Positions 1 to 12,169 of a stretch of 64,000 bases of DNA are shown here, piece after piece; position 1 is the first letter of the stretch; each line of letters starts with the position of its first letter. This DNA is from Agelas oroides (Eukaryota; Porifera; Demospongiae; Agelasida; Agelasidae): assembly GCA_949130485.1 (NCBI GenBank), contig OX422183.1:22679202-22743201 (forward strand), written 5' to 3'. The position numbers and the translations under genes were made by a program. The notes beneath the pieces were generated by a model. The model did not search any database and was not told the origin of the DNA. It saw nothing but the letters and a program-made list of their open reading frames with translations.

Positions 1-1092
1 ATTGGAAGTCTCAGTTTGCACATCATGTCCTTCCAAAAGTGGAAATTGCTTATACATTTATTTTTGCAGGTCTAACAAAAAATGTACTGCAACTAGTGGT
101 CATTGAATCAGGTAGTAATGTTATGAAATGTTATGATACAGTTCAGACTGCTAAGAGCTATCACTGAGTTGGTATACTGGTGAGGCTTGGTATGGAAAAG
201 ACCCCTCCCATCGTGTTCTACCCTACCATGACACATCTGACAGTGCTGGTGTAGGGGGAGATAACAATCCACATTTCTCATGACCTGCAGCCACGTACTA
301 CATATTACTTCAGCAACAATTCACTGGTAGCAGTGGATGGAAATATTAGTGCTATAGAGTTTTACATTCAATTAGGATCGGTAAGGAAACGATAAAGTAC
401 TCGTGTTGTTTATATAGTCAATGACACCACCTTGTGTGTTTCCTTAGGTCACTATCTGGTGTGTACATATGTGAGATGAAAAGTGTACACGAGATTGTGA
501 TTAAAATTGATCCTAGCTAAGTGACTTTACAGCTACTAGTTCATTACATAGCATCATTTTCCTTCCTTCCAGATTGTGATGATACTACTCTTGGTACACC
601 ACTTTTGGCCGCTATAATACAGTGTGCAGGAAAGTGCTGATTGCAGCTACTTTTTTTTTCTTTAGTGGCATTGTTCTATACATGACATGTTAAAGAAATA
701 GCACTAGCTGCAATCAGCACTTTCCTGCACACTGTACTAGAGGCCGAAAGTGGTGTACCAAGAGTAGTATCATCACAATCTGGAAAGGAAGGTTGTTGTT
801 ATTAACAACTCACCTGCACTCAACTGCATTTGTTAGGCAGAACACAATATTAGAAAATCAAGCAAATAAGTTTAATCAATCAATAAATCATTGAAACTAA
901 ACCAACTAAAATGAGTCACTCACAACAGCTCATTAGTAAAGTGGCTAAATACACATGCTGCTGCAAAGGAAATTCTAAATCAGTAATTTGATCACTGCAA
1001 CTCAACCAACTAAAATGAAACAAGTCACTAAGTAAAGTAGTTGCCTACATGCTGCAGCAATCTCTAAACCTAGGTGGTGTTTCAAGTTCAAC
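1..1092. other. Non-coding region with one foldback
   Basis: I see no convincing gene here. The only clear structure is the foldback at 560-793. The rest is AT-rich sequence without long reading frames or recognisable RNA genes. Confidence 0.5.
560..793. mobile_element. Foldback (MITE-like) element
   Basis: Two arms of about 88 bp (561-649 and 706-793) are near-perfect reverse complements, separated by a 56-bp T-rich loop. The outer end reads CCTTCCTTCCAGATTGTG on the left and its complement on the right. There is no coding capacity. It would make a long hairpin if transcribed. The class of parent transposon cannot be told. Confidence 0.85.
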
Positions 1093-3063
1093 CTATTTGG
1101 CTGGTGCATCCAGTGCCTTCTTTTCCGCCTCTGCCTCTTGACGCTTCTCCTTGAGCTCTTGTGTGGCAGTCTCCACATCAGCAAGGAACTGCATAGCAAG
1201 CTTGCCAATACTGCTCTTGGCTTGCTCGTATGTTGGAGCCTCACGGATATGGCTATATAGCTCTTTCTGTGTAAGCTTGATGCGCTCCATGTATTCAGAG
1301 CACACAACATTCAGAGCAACCCATCTGTGGAATGTGGATAAAACTATTGTGAAAATTAGTCCCATACTTACCATTTCCAGCTATTTCTGACTAGAAATGG
1401 ACCGGGGAGGGGGGAGTTTCAGTTTACCATACCATCTGTTCAAATATTATTGGAGTTGTATAACATACCACCAACAATTATAGATGATTCTTCAGTCATA
1501 CACACTGAAACCCCTTATCAGCATCGTGTATATTGTATGCACATGCATGTAACCATAAGCACACATGTACAGTATAATTTATAATTGGGGCGAGCCTGAT
1601 CGAGCCCCACACTAGCGAGTCGAATGGTGGATTTTTTATACATATATATATATATATGTCGTACGTCGTTCCGTAAATGCAAGTTGCCACATCTAAACTA
1701 GCTTAATTATAAACTGATTATTGGATGCCAATGCAGACAGGAAATGGGGAAAATCCCCAATTTTACGGACAGTGAACGGTATGTGACTCCCAAAACAGAC
1801 TATGCGCTAAAATTTTAAGAATTCTATCAGCTTGAATTCCAGGTTTGTCTACCTTGAAAATACAGGGTTCCCTGCCACCTTCATTTCTCCAAAGTAATCA
1901 CCCACCATGCTAAATTCTTGCGTAGTGAACCGAAAGTACACTGAGCTCACATACATAGCTGCAAGCATTCTGATATGCTTTAGTTGCCATGACATCCGGC
2001 AGCAAAATTTAGCACACACCCATCCGTAGCCTTGTTCACAACGTTTCTTGCTTGCAATACGAAATTTGCTTACTGAAAGCAACGAACACTGCAGAAGCTT
2101 GTCAACACGGCTACAAATTGGTCCACTTCCAACCACGATGTAGCTTTCTCCTCTGTCAGGCTGCCCTCGATGAAGCACAAGCAAAGCGACGATGAATGTC
2201 AATTGAGTTCCCCGGCAGCTAACTTTGCATCTATGTTGGGCGCTTGCAGGGGATAGTTGAACCATTCAAGCACCTCCTTCGTGCAACCGCCCACCCCCTC
2301 CCATTGGGCAGTTACCAAGGACAATGTGTAGCTATGGGAAACTGTGCATAGTATGTGGCACAAAACAAAAACAGGCACCCCACATACATTACTGCATAAA
2401 TATAAAACTTGCTGATTTGGAATTTTAAATGTAGCAGTTAGCTCATTTTCACCAGTGTCTATCTTCGATTGTAAGCAAGCTATTGACACGGGATAACAAA
2501 CAATTTAGTCAAGACCTTTTCTTGAAGGAATTTATCCCCAAACTAGCAAAAACCTATCCCAGATTAGTTAGTTCCAAGTGCTTTTCGTTGGTGGGTGGAA
2601 GTTGGCAACAATCGATCGTCGACTGTGTCTGTGATTCTAGGTAAGTTACAAATGTGGGACAGGAATCAGTAGAAAAAGAACCTCTAGGCATAAAGTAACT
2701 GTCACAGCTAATCTGTTCCCACAACTTTACGCTATTATATGTATTTATTAGCTCCACATGAAAGAACCCAACAATCATAACTATCCATTCTGCCTGCTAA
2801 TTTTGCTCTGGTGCTTATCATCCCAATTTACAGTGCTTCATTAAAGCAGTTGTATAGCCACATGCATATAACCATCACTACAAAACTATTTGTCCTAGTT
2901 GCATGATGTCAATCAACCATTGCATACCGAGCATAGAACTGTATAGCTCCACGTTTGAAGGCATTTTTAGAGAAAACCTTCATCCGGTCTTCCTGACTTT
3001 CCTTCTTTTCAATCAGCTTGAACTCCCTCTCAACTCTTGGTTGAGACAACTCCTTGCAATGTT

Positions 3064-3120
<57 letters not shown>

Positions 3121-6100
3121 AGATTGCTGAGAAGTAAAAATATGGTCAGCGGCCAGCTTTGTTCATCTGCCTCTATGCTTACTTCAGCATTTTGACTCCT
3201 GAACACTAGCCGTAAATGGTACATTCTATATTATGACAACATAGGCGGCGGAACCGGGGGGGGGCACCAGGGGCACGTGCCCCCCCCCCCCCCCCCCCCT
3301 TGGTAAGGATTTGCCCTTTAGTGCCCCCCCTTCAAACTGTCTGGTACGGTGACCTTTTTGATACCTTTCGAACCATACCCCGTCGCTAGAACATGTGCAG
3401 TGATGGCTCAGCGATCCCTGAACATGGCGAGCGGCGCTACAAAAACACTCGGGCCCGGTATTCTAGTGGCATCAAGCCCAAATATAAATTTGAGTACAAA
3501 TATGGCCTCAGAAGCGATCTCAGAGCACCTAATTTTAAAAATTTTTCTGGGGGACCATGCCCCCAGACCCCCCTACCGCATGCGTGCTTACGCGTGCACC
3601 ATCATCGGTGCCCCCCCAACCGTAAGTACCTTCCGCCGCCTCTGGACAAGACAGAATTATTTGAGCCAAGGCAGTTTGAAATAAGACTACATTAAAAATG
3701 TAAATCACTTGCCAATGGCTCTGTGCTTATGTGTGAAACACGCGGAAAAAAAAAAGAACTGAAAAAATTCCTTCGCAAAAACTACCAACCATCCGAATAA
3801 GATTGTGTACTTCTTTCAATGCTAGGCAATGATATTGTATACTATTTGTTAAGCATGCAGTGAGACTAGCTAGTTATCAGTTCCTGGCCAGCAATGCAAT
3901 GATGCAACCCACCATATGATAAACCACATGAGTTAGACTCAAAAGGCCATGTAGTTGGTCTCTGATGGCCTCAAAAACACTTTCATAAGGTCTAAAATTT
4001 TCCTTTGGGAACATGCCCCCCACTTAGAGTGCTGTGCACTAAGCGCACAGCCAACTGCACATTGTGTTCTATATCACTCCTCTGTAAGCTGACGTATACT
4101 TGCACTGAGTAAATAGTTTATTAGATGTTTTGAACGTGAGTGTGTGTGTGTGTGTGTAGCAATTTGGCTTTAGTGGTGTAACTGTCTTTTGACGTAATCA
4201 GTAGAAATGACTTGTGATGTTATGTGGAATTCACCAGTCATTTCTACTGATTACGTCACAAGACAGAAAAATACCAGTAACTGGCTTTGAATTTTTTTGC
4301 TGCTCCACCACTCTAACAAAAAAATTTTGAACCTCTCTGCGAGATGTGATGTAATCTTCTATTGCAAGGAACTCATTTTCCTGGAGTAGGAATAATACAC
4401 CTCATGTGCCCACAGCTACAGTAATCTGTATGCATGTGTATGTATTCGAATAATATTATTTCACTTATCCCTCCACCTTTGATAAATTCCTCACTTCACG
4501 TAAATTATACACTGCATGTTTAGCTAGTTACTGACCTCCATGTGCTTCCAAAACTGGGCTGCTTGCCTCATCACAATGGAGAGACTCCTAAGCCCAGCTT
4601 CAGTCTGGTGTAGGGCTTGGACTGCTGCTTCACTTACATTCTGCTTCTCTTGACTACAGTCAATGAGGCACAAAGCAGCATTTTTTATTGCATCAAGAGC
4701 CTGCTGACGCATGTCACGTTGCTTATTCAGGATATCCAGGGCTTCCTTCCTCTGCTCTTTCCATGCGTCAGCCTTTTTTGCATGAGCACCCCTTAAAGAA
4801 AGATAAGGTTAAGTACAGTGACATTTAGGGACCATGGATCTATGGGAAAGCCAAAGGTCCCAAGGCTTTATCACTTTAATGCAGTGAGGACACTACTAAG
4901 GGCCTCAAGGCTTTCAATGGTCAACGGATCTAACTTATCTAGGCATAAAGATAGATGCAAAGTCACAATTAACTGTGAACAATGCCCCCCCACACCAACT
5001 TTTGGTGGCTTGTTCTTGATTCATTGTGGTAAAGTGCTTGGAGTAATGATCTCATGACTGTAAAGATTGAGAGCTTCGGGCTAATGATGCATGTGAGTGA
5101 TAATTATAAGCAAGCCAATGTTATAGTAAGTCCCACTCCTCCTTTCAAAGTGGGCTTGTTTTGATAAAGTGTCATGATAAAGGTTTTCACCTATTTGATC
5201 AACACAAATCTCACCACTACATTCTGGTTTTTGTGAGCATCTTGATCGAACACACAAGTACCGTATTCACTCTAATTTATGGAACGTTCTAATTATTGGA
5301 GTGCCGAATTTTAATTACTTAATTCACTCTAATTCATGGAACAAATGAAATTTTGAAATAGACAACCATTCTAATCACTTGAACGGGTAAGTTGTATTCA
5401 GTTTTATTTTCCGCTGCTAAGATGCTCTCGGTCGTACTACTAATTTCTTCCCATGGAGCGTTACATAGCAGGAAATCTTCAATCCACCTGGAATGAGTGG
5501 AGAGCGCCATCCCCTTCAGGATTCGTTTTTCCTCCATGAGTCAGAAAATAACACAGTATGCCGCTGATAGATAGATGGCCAATAGTGGCATTGTTGTTAT
5601 CAACGCCGCATATAACAACGGCCATGGCGAATCTGTTGGCCGACCAGGGCCACGGTTCACACCTGGTGACGATCTCTTCGACTGCAGCGAAGGATGTTCA
5701 CCCCTGGGAGTCTTCACAGCATAAGCTATAGGAGCTATATTTCTGGGTTACCTGTGGCTTTGACATTGTTACAAATCGATTAATCTCGCGTTTTTTAGTA
5801 GCTGTTCAAATGCTTTTGACACGTGCAAAACCACTCTAAGTTATTCGAACTCGAAGGGAAACGATTTTTAACACAAGTCATTCTGATTAATGCGGAACAG
5901 TCACCAATACAATTATTTTTGGTTGTTCCATAAATTAGAGCGAATACGGTATGAAAACAATCTTTGCATGAGCTTGCCTGCTCTCAAAACGGCCATCAAT
6001 AGTCACTGGACTAGACTACTAGAATCACCTTTTTTGTACTAAAAATCATTTTTACGGTCACTAACATAGCTATAGGTTTCAGGGTTTGAGAGGCTGGAAC

Positions 6101-9100
6101 GGACTAGTGGCCTGTTTTTTATGCCCTTTAACAATACCTGTAGAATTGCATCTTGTACTATATAACTAGATGAGTCTGTGCAGCTAGCAATATACTTACA
6201 TAGGCGTAGGAAGCAAATTTGGAGTGTAGAGGCCATGTTGTGCCGCGCGGAGCGCTGCTAAAACAAAATGGAAAGGAATTTTGCCGCGCATAGCGCGGCG
6301 GCGAATTTTTCAAAGTGTGCACCTTTAGACTGCAAAATAAAGCCTTTTTTCAACGGTGTATAATATTCTAGCCTCGTTCTCATGCAGACCTTACCAACCC
6401 TCCAGTACTATATTCAACTTATGTGGAAAACAGATTACACTGACTTCGTCGTCGTTCCCAGGAGACCGCCCGGCTATCTTTCGTCGTCTCTTTGAAAATC
6501 GCATTAGCTTCGTACCGAGCCATCTCACTGCCAAGATTTTAATCGGAAATGTATGCATGTGACTGCATATGAGACTGATGCAACGAAGAGGCTGCTTGAT
6601 CTTACCTCGCTCCCAGAGAACGAGACTAGTTTGAGCTAAATTATAGCATGCAGGTTATGAATATTAATTTACGGCCTAAAAAGTGTAGCGGCCAAAGCCG
6701 CTACGGCCGCTACGGTTCCTACGCCACTGACTTAGGCACCATTTCTGATGTGTCTCAAGCTGGATGCAGTTCAACAGGTAAGAGAATCTTAATAATAGTT
6801 AGACTTAGAGGCCTGTCATGAAATCAATGGGGTTTAGAGATCTAAACTTTGTAGAAGCTATTAAATTTACAACCATATATAGACTCACCTTCTTCCAATC
6901 AAGGTGCCCCAAAATCCAACCTTTGTCATGTCATCTAGTGCCTCTTCTTGGCGATCTTGAGCTTTTGTGTACCTAGTACAGAAAAATTTACATTAGTTTT
7001 ACATTAGACATTAGTTGATTTCATTTTTAGGCCTTACGAGGCTTTAGTTTCATTAAGCTGCCTACATAGGATACAGCATACATTTCCATAGCATCTGTTT
7101 CATCCTTGACGACCGTATTGAGCTTCTTTTCCTGGAGTTGTTGCTCTGTCTCAAACTTGACTCTGTCAGATTTCATTTTTTCAATCTCGTTAGCCTTCGC
7201 ACCTCGCTTTTTGATAGCATCCTGGACTGCATCCTCAACCTATTAAGTGTATGAAAGAGTATCAATGATTCAGCAGATAAAGATAATTACTGTTAAACAC
7301 TCACAACTACAGACAATCACTATCCCTCTCACCCTTTTCTTCACTTTATCAAATTCTTTCTGGAGGTTTGCAGCTGCCTTGTGCATTTCACCTGCCACTT
7401 TTGAGATCCCCTTGTATATCTCCAGTGCCATTTCGGTTTCACCCTCTGTCAGATACTCGTAGGTGGCTTGGAGATCATCCAGAATACTTCCAGAGGCATC
7501 TTGAAATCTTGCCACAGTGATTGCTGATGTGTCGCAGAGATCTGCCACGTCAAATCCTATCTTCTGAATTTCAACTTGGAGGTCAGTGAACTCAGGTCCA
7601 GCAGCAGTAGCACCATTGTAGGCAACCCTAACAAATCCACCAACTCTTCCAAGGTCTTCAATAAAGGTCTAGTGTAAAAATTGAAAAAGGCAAAAAATTG
7701 TTTCAACACCCCCTTCTTTCACCCACTGAAAAAAGCATGGTAAGGCAGGAAGATATGTTGAACACACCCCATCATATGGCTCATAAGATCATACTACTCA
7801 CAGTCTACATTAGATCCTTGCAAGTAATACTTATGGGATACTTGAAAATGTGGAATAATACTAGACTGTGCATGTTCAGAGTATATGTCAACCCCCTTAA
7901 TTCACTGCATGAACTTCAATTTATGGTCGGCACTTTGCATTTATAAACTATCTTTTTGCCTTGGAGGGTTCACAGAGAGAAGCAAATAGCTATACAAGAG
8001 CGCATGATGACGTCATTTTTTATTGCGGAGGGAGGAGGAAGAGCGTGTAACTTCCTATTCCGGCCATGGTGAAAGCAGAATCTTTCGCGTGTACTATAAA
8101 TAGCACATCCGGTCGAGTTGTAGCTAGTGTGCGGGTGAAGCGTGAGTAAAAGTAGCTGGAAAGCAATCGAGTTAGAGGCTTATCGGTTGGATAAGGACTG
8201 CGCGTTAGCCAAGGAGAAGCTCAAGAGTTTGACTGAAAGGTTACGCGGCCCTCTTCGACTGTCAGGCGTGGATAGCAGCGTAACACCAAGTTCCTCTTGT
8301 CAGGAAGGGTCGACAACCGTTCCTGTGTAGCTAGAACTTGCCAGGTAAGCTTGGAGCGTTCACATCTTGTTGACTACGAGGGTAACACTGCGTTGTGAGG
8401 TCGTAGATCGTGGAACTGCGAACTTGTGCGAACGTGTGTTCTCTTTTTAGTACACGCGGGAGATTCTGCCTGTTTCGAATCCTCCAACTCACACCATCTT
8501 AATCTTCACTAGCACTTTCGACAATGTTGCGACTGCATCGAGTCATTCGAGTGCAATGCTACATAACAGCTGCAGAATATTTTTATGTAGGCAGCAGTTG
8601 GCGTTCCAGGTATAATAGGTCGCGAGCAAGTCGCGCTCGTACAGGTAAACGCGCAGCGCCGACATGCGCCCTCCTGCTTAGCGTTGCCAGACACCGCATC
8701 CTCCAGCAGGCTAGACAAGAATCCACAGAAGTACAAACATCCTCGAGTCAGTGTGGTCGCACAACTTAGTATCTTCATTTTCAATAAAGGGTTGTATACA
8801 ACCACATTCGCTTACTACTTACACTTTATAATACATACCTCGTCAAGCTGTGTCTGCAGAATGCGGCGCGGTGCCTGTATCAGTTTGCCAAAAGTATCAC
8901 AAACAGCTAGCCTGAATCATCATCTCAATCTTCCACAGTCGTTAAACTGGCCAATTTTAATTTGTGCACTTTGTTCCTTACTCGGACCGGCAAACTCAAA
9001 CTGTACGCATAGACTATGAATGTACACCTCGCAACTTAGCCATACTATAACTAGATGAATGCAGGGCATTGTGGGGCGAGCCTGAGCAAGCAGTATGCCA

Positions 9101-12000
9101 AGGACTACAATTGCGCATGCGCAGTTCGTACACACGCGCGCGTACCCTTTCGCACTTGTCGAGGTGTCGAAGTTGGCGTGGTGTTTAGTAAGAAGTAAAG
9201 TTGCTGTTTGCTTACTGTGCCTCATCCAAGTGTAGAAATGACAAAGGCAGCGTTGTACATTATTCACACAGGAATGACCTCATAATTGAAAGTCTTCAAT
9301 TCTTGGCCAACCCACATCTAGTTTTCTGCCTAGGGGTGAGAAACAATGAATTGGTTTGGAAGAGGCTAACATGCAATTTTTTGTGTACACAATCACCCTT
9401 ATGGTTTATCAATTTTTGTTGTAAACAACATGACATTACACTAATAATGATATAAAAGTGATGACATAATATTTCCTGTTTGCATGAGAGCTTACATTGG
9501 AGTTTCTATCGACCAAATGAGCTTCAAATGGTAGTTTTTTACACATTGCCAGTGAGTTAGTGGATGTTGGTTGGTTCAGTTTTTCCATTAGGGCTGTGTC
9601 ATTGCTATCTCAACACCATTGTTGGTAGCCACAAAAGTTTTCCATTTTTTCTATGACATTTTCTCTGAGAGTTTCTACTCCAGGTTGCTGAACGTCGTGC
9701 TGGCTAGAAGAGTCTATATTTTGCATCATCATTGTCTCTGGCAGATTGTGTAGTGGAGACAATTGTGGCAAATGCTTCCCATTCTTGCTTACCTGGGTAG
9801 CCTCGTTCCCAGGCTCTCCCCACTAAGAAGGGCCCTCCCCCCTCTTAGTTGGGAGAGCCTGGGAACGAGGCTACACCTGGGTACAGTTCACTGAAATCAC
9901 ACAGCTATTGCTTGAATTCTTTGTTGTTAAAGATCACCTGACGGATGGTGTCCTTTTCCTCCTTGACGTCGGCTTCTTCTCTTGCGGTCACGGAAGCCAT
10001 GTACGCTAATGCGCTATTGGAAGCCCTACATACTTCATGCGACCAAGCGCGGCGCGCGGGTGATTCTCTTGCGGTCACGGAAGCCATGTATGCGAATGCG
10101 AAGCCCTACATACTTCGTGCGACCAAGCGCGGCGCGCGGGTGACGGTCGTACGATAATGATAATAATAATAATAATAATAATGATAATACATATATGAAA
10201 TCTCCCAGCTGTACCGTCTATGTGGGGCTCGCTCAGGCTCGCCCCAATAATAACTAGACGAATGCAGGGCATTGTGGGGCGAGCCTGAGCAAGCAGTATG
10301 CCAAAGACTACAATTGCGCATGCGCAGTTCGTACACACGCGCGCGTACCCCTTCGCACTTGTCGAGGTGTCGAAGTTGGCGTGGCGTTTAGTAAGAAGTA
10401 AAGTTGCTGTTTGCTTACTGTGCCTCATCCAAGTGTAGAAATGACAAAGGCAGCGTTGTACATTATTCACACAGGAATGACCTCGTAATTGAAAGTCTTC
10501 AATTCTTGGCCAACCCACATCTAGTTTTCTGCTTAGGGGTGAGAAACAATGAATTGGTTTGGAAGAGGCTAACATGCAATTTTTTGTGTACACAATCACC
10601 GTTATGGTTTATCAATTTTTGTTGCAAACAACATGACATTACACTAATAACGATATAAAAGTGATGACATAATATTTCCTGTTTGCATGAGAGCTTACAT
10701 TGGAGTTTCTATCGACCAAATGAGCTTCAAATGGTAGTTTTTTACACATTGCCAGTGGGTTAGTGGATGTTGGTTGGTTCAGTTTTTCCATTAGGGCTGT
10801 GTCATTGCTATCTCAACACCATTGTTGGTAGCCACAAAAGTTTTCCATTTTTTCTATGACATTTTCTCTGAGAGTTTCTACTCCAGGTTGCTGAACGTCG
10901 TGCTGGCTAGAAAAGTCTATATTTGCATCATGATTGTCTCTGGCAGATTGTGTAGTGGAGACAATTGTGGCAAATGCTTCCCATTCTTGCTTACCTGGGT
11001 AGCCTCGTTCCCAGGCTCTCCCCGCTAAGAAGGGCCCTCCCCCCTCTTAGTGGGGAGAGCCTGGGAACGAGGCTACACCTGGGTACAGTTCACTGAAATC
11101 ACACAGCTATTGCTTGAATTCTTTGTTGTTAAAGATCACCTGACGGATGGTGTCCTTTTCCTCCTTGACGTCGGCTTCTTCTCTTGCGGTCACGGAAGCC
11201 ATGTACGCTAATGCGCTATTGGAAGCCCTACATACTTCATGCGACCAAGCGCGGCGCGCGGGTGATTCTCTTGCGGTCACGGAAGCCATGTACGCGAATG
11301 CGAAGCCCTACATACTTCGTGCGACCAAGCGCGGCGCGCGGGTGACGGTCGTACGATAATGATAATAATAATACATATATGAAATCTCCCAGCTGTACCG
11401 TCTATGTGGGGCTCGCTCAGGCTCGCCCCAATTATGCTTGACCTTTTTCAGCTAATGTAGCGGCGTAAAAAAAAAAACAAAAAAAAAACGTTTCTTTGAC
11501 AACGACAACTCACAAACTATCAGGGAACTGGTCCGTACATGGGACACTACAATGGTTTTCTGCAAAACGCAATGCGAGCTAGTTAATTAGCGCATGATGA
11601 ATCAATCTGTCGCTTGCTCATACAGAATCACCCTTAGTATACACAATTTTGAAGCTACTATCCATCATCAAAGAACTTTTAAAAAGTTGTATCTGTGCCT
11701 AAACATGCGGTTGGAAAATTGCTCCGCTTTTCGGTGAACAATAGCTCTGCGCTCGTTTCTGCATGCGGTATTTGAAAAGTTAATCTATTTGAAACAGTCT
11801 GAGCGTAACCAACAAAATGCCACAACAGGTAACAATATGAATTTAAATATAATATACACGAAATTTACTTTCAAGTCAACTTGCTGAAGTAAACCTTCCT
11901 TCTGCTTGATTACTATCCCAGAAGTCTGCGGCGGAATCTCCACTATCGAATAGGATTCCTTGTCAATGACAATCGTGACGTTGACAGCAGCTAAAGCCAT
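1093..12000 (-). CDS. Seven-exon helical/coiled-coil protein with possible membrane-active segment
   Basis: Exons: 12000-11869, 7668-7333, 7239-7038, 6961-6889, 4791-4536, 3064-2928, 1324-1093. They total 1368 nt, 455 aa plus TAG. All seven join in frame with GT-AG borders (phases 0,0,1,2,0,2), which strongly supports the model. The weakest border is the exon 4 acceptor: the frame requires an AG ten bases downstream of the first candidate. The start is ATG 12000, about 110 nt below a TATAAAA on the same strand. The product is almost entirely helical, rich in K, E, Q and A, with long heptad-like stretches and a short hydrophobic patch (VGFWGTLIG) near the middle, encoded by exon 4. A related layout is seen in the gene at 20836-24406. 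Helix-hydrophobic hairpin-helix proteins include alpha-type pore formers, but I cannot assign that activity. The function is unknown. Confidence 0.8.
1586..1611 (-). repeat. Stray TIR end of the 1.2-kb element family
   Basis: This stretch reads TGGGGCGAGCCTGATCGAGC and matches, in reverse complement, the right end of the elements at 9048-11434. It lies in the gap downstream of the last intron-exon border of the first gene and has no visible partner nearby. A short (TA)n tract follows at about 1639-1657. Confidence 0.6.
2030..2290. repeat. Dispersed repeat, relative at 38690-38930
   Basis: About 250 bp align in the same orientation with 38690-38930, including the shared string GGGGATAGTTGAACCA and a block around TAGCTTTCTCC. 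Both copies show a broken minus-strand frame, so they may be remnants of the same mobile-element coding region. It lies inside an intron. Confidence 0.55.
2928..3118 (-). promoter_or_regulatory. CA microsatellite forming a 3' splice site, plus exon 6
   Basis: On the minus strand the intron ends in about 50 nt of (AC)n followed directly by AG and then exon 6 (3064-2928) of the first gene. The repeat occupies the place of the polypyrimidine tract. The exon reads in phase from the preceding exon (phase 0) and into the next (phase 2). Confidence 0.7.
3243..3641. mobile_element. G/C-run element with 11-bp TIRs
   Basis: Perfect inverted ends AGGCGGCGGAA and TTCCGCCGCCT bound about 400 bp. The element has a G run then a C run near the left end, and a block (CTCAGAAGCGATCTCAGAGC ... 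CTGGGGGA) that recurs at 16444, 17470, 25936 and 48380. It is non-autonomous with no gene, and sits in an intron. Confidence 0.7.
4182..4266. repeat. Short foldback
   Basis: Arms 4182-4211 and 4237-4266 are inverted copies differing at one base (core GACGTAATCAGTAGAAATGA) with a 25-bp loop. Confidence 0.8.
5259..5951. mobile_element. TIR element, TACCGTATTC ends
   Basis: The left end TACCGTATTCACTCTAATTT is mirrored at the right end (AAATTAGAGCGAATACGGTA). About 690 bp in length, with TA at both ends as expected for a TA-duplicating (Tc1/mariner/pogo-like) insertion. No intact transposase. It lies in an intron of the first gene. Confidence 0.75.
6198..6728. mobile_element. TIR element with relative at 61.1 kb
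   Basis: The ends GGCGTAGGAA and TTCCTACGCC are inverted. The interior (about 6285-6500) is homologous in opposite orientation to 61115-61330; both contain the same string around CGGCGGCGAATTTTTCAAA. GC-rich palindromic blocks lie near the right end. Confidence 0.65.
7996..8330 (+). promoter_or_regulatory. Promoter-like cluster inside intron 1 of the minus-strand gene
   Basis: In order: AAGAGCGCAT (7996), the perfect CRE palindrome TGACGTCA (8008-8015), AAGAGCGTGTAACT (8039) running into an ETS-like ACTTCCT, and TATAAATA (8095-8102). The same three outer motifs recur in order at 42908-42997. Below the TATA, 8142-8330 is open with a helical, Lys/Glu-rich reading but has no ATG (GTG first, TGA just upstream), so I do not call it a gene. 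It may be the 5' end of a transcript or of an element. Confidence 0.5.
9048..10246. mobile_element. TIR element copy A (about 1.2 kb)
   Basis: Inverted ends GGGGCGAGCCTGAGC (from 9075) and GCTCAGGCTCGCCCC (to about 10243) bound the unit. It is followed head to tail by copy B. Inside are a hairpin element (9798-9873), an 87-bp internal tandem repeat (9981-10145) carrying GCGGTCACGGAAGCCATGTA, and a GAT/AAT microsatellite. A minus-strand stretch reads as protein with interruptions and matches the interior of the element at 63180-63896, so both descend from a longer coding element. Non-autonomous now. Confidence 0.8.
9798..9873. mobile_element. Hairpin MITE nested in copy A
   Basis: A near-perfect hairpin with ends TAGCCTCGTTCCCAGGCT and the complement, flanked by TACCTGGG and CACCTGGG. 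The related sequence at 63650-63680 lacks it and shows the empty site. Other family members are at 11000, 40699, 42642 and 62743. Confidence 0.85.
10247..11434. mobile_element. TIR element copy B, tandem to copy A
   Basis: Almost identical to copy A (offset 1203 bp at the left, 1184 bp at the right because its microsatellite is shorter). It contains the same nested hairpin at 11000-11075 and the same internal 87-bp repeat. The shared nested insertion means the unit duplicated after the hairpin entered. Confidence 0.85.
11000..11075. mobile_element. Hairpin MITE nested in copy B
   Basis: Same hairpin and flanks as at 9798-9873. It was carried along by the tandem duplication rather than inserted independently. 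Confidence 0.8.
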
Positions 12001-12112
12001 TGCCACAGCTCAGGCGAATAGCTAGACAGATTCTGTGTAGCTGAAGTTGAACAGATGAGGTCTGTAGTTGACTGCAATGCTCTCAGTTCTTGCATTATAG
12101 CTGAGTAGCTAC

Positions 12113-12119
12113 TTTTATA
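12113..12119 (-). promoter_or_regulatory. TATA box of the seven-exon gene
   Basis: TATAAAA on the minus strand, about 110 nt upstream of the ATG at 12000. That leaves room for a 5' leader of roughly 80 nt. Confidence 0.5.
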
Positions 12120-12169
12120 GTAACGATTGACCGGAAGAGAAATGGAGATGTTCCAGAACCCACTCACCT

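Noticed and set aside
8142-8330. Helical reading frame below a TATA box
   Set aside because: No ATG; the first codon is GTG with a stop two codons upstream. Kept only as part of the promoter-like cluster.
9201-9455. Duplicate 84-codon frames in the two tandem elements (9201 and 10404)
   Set aside because: Conserved only because the units duplicated recently. The frame is not shared with the 63-kb relative.
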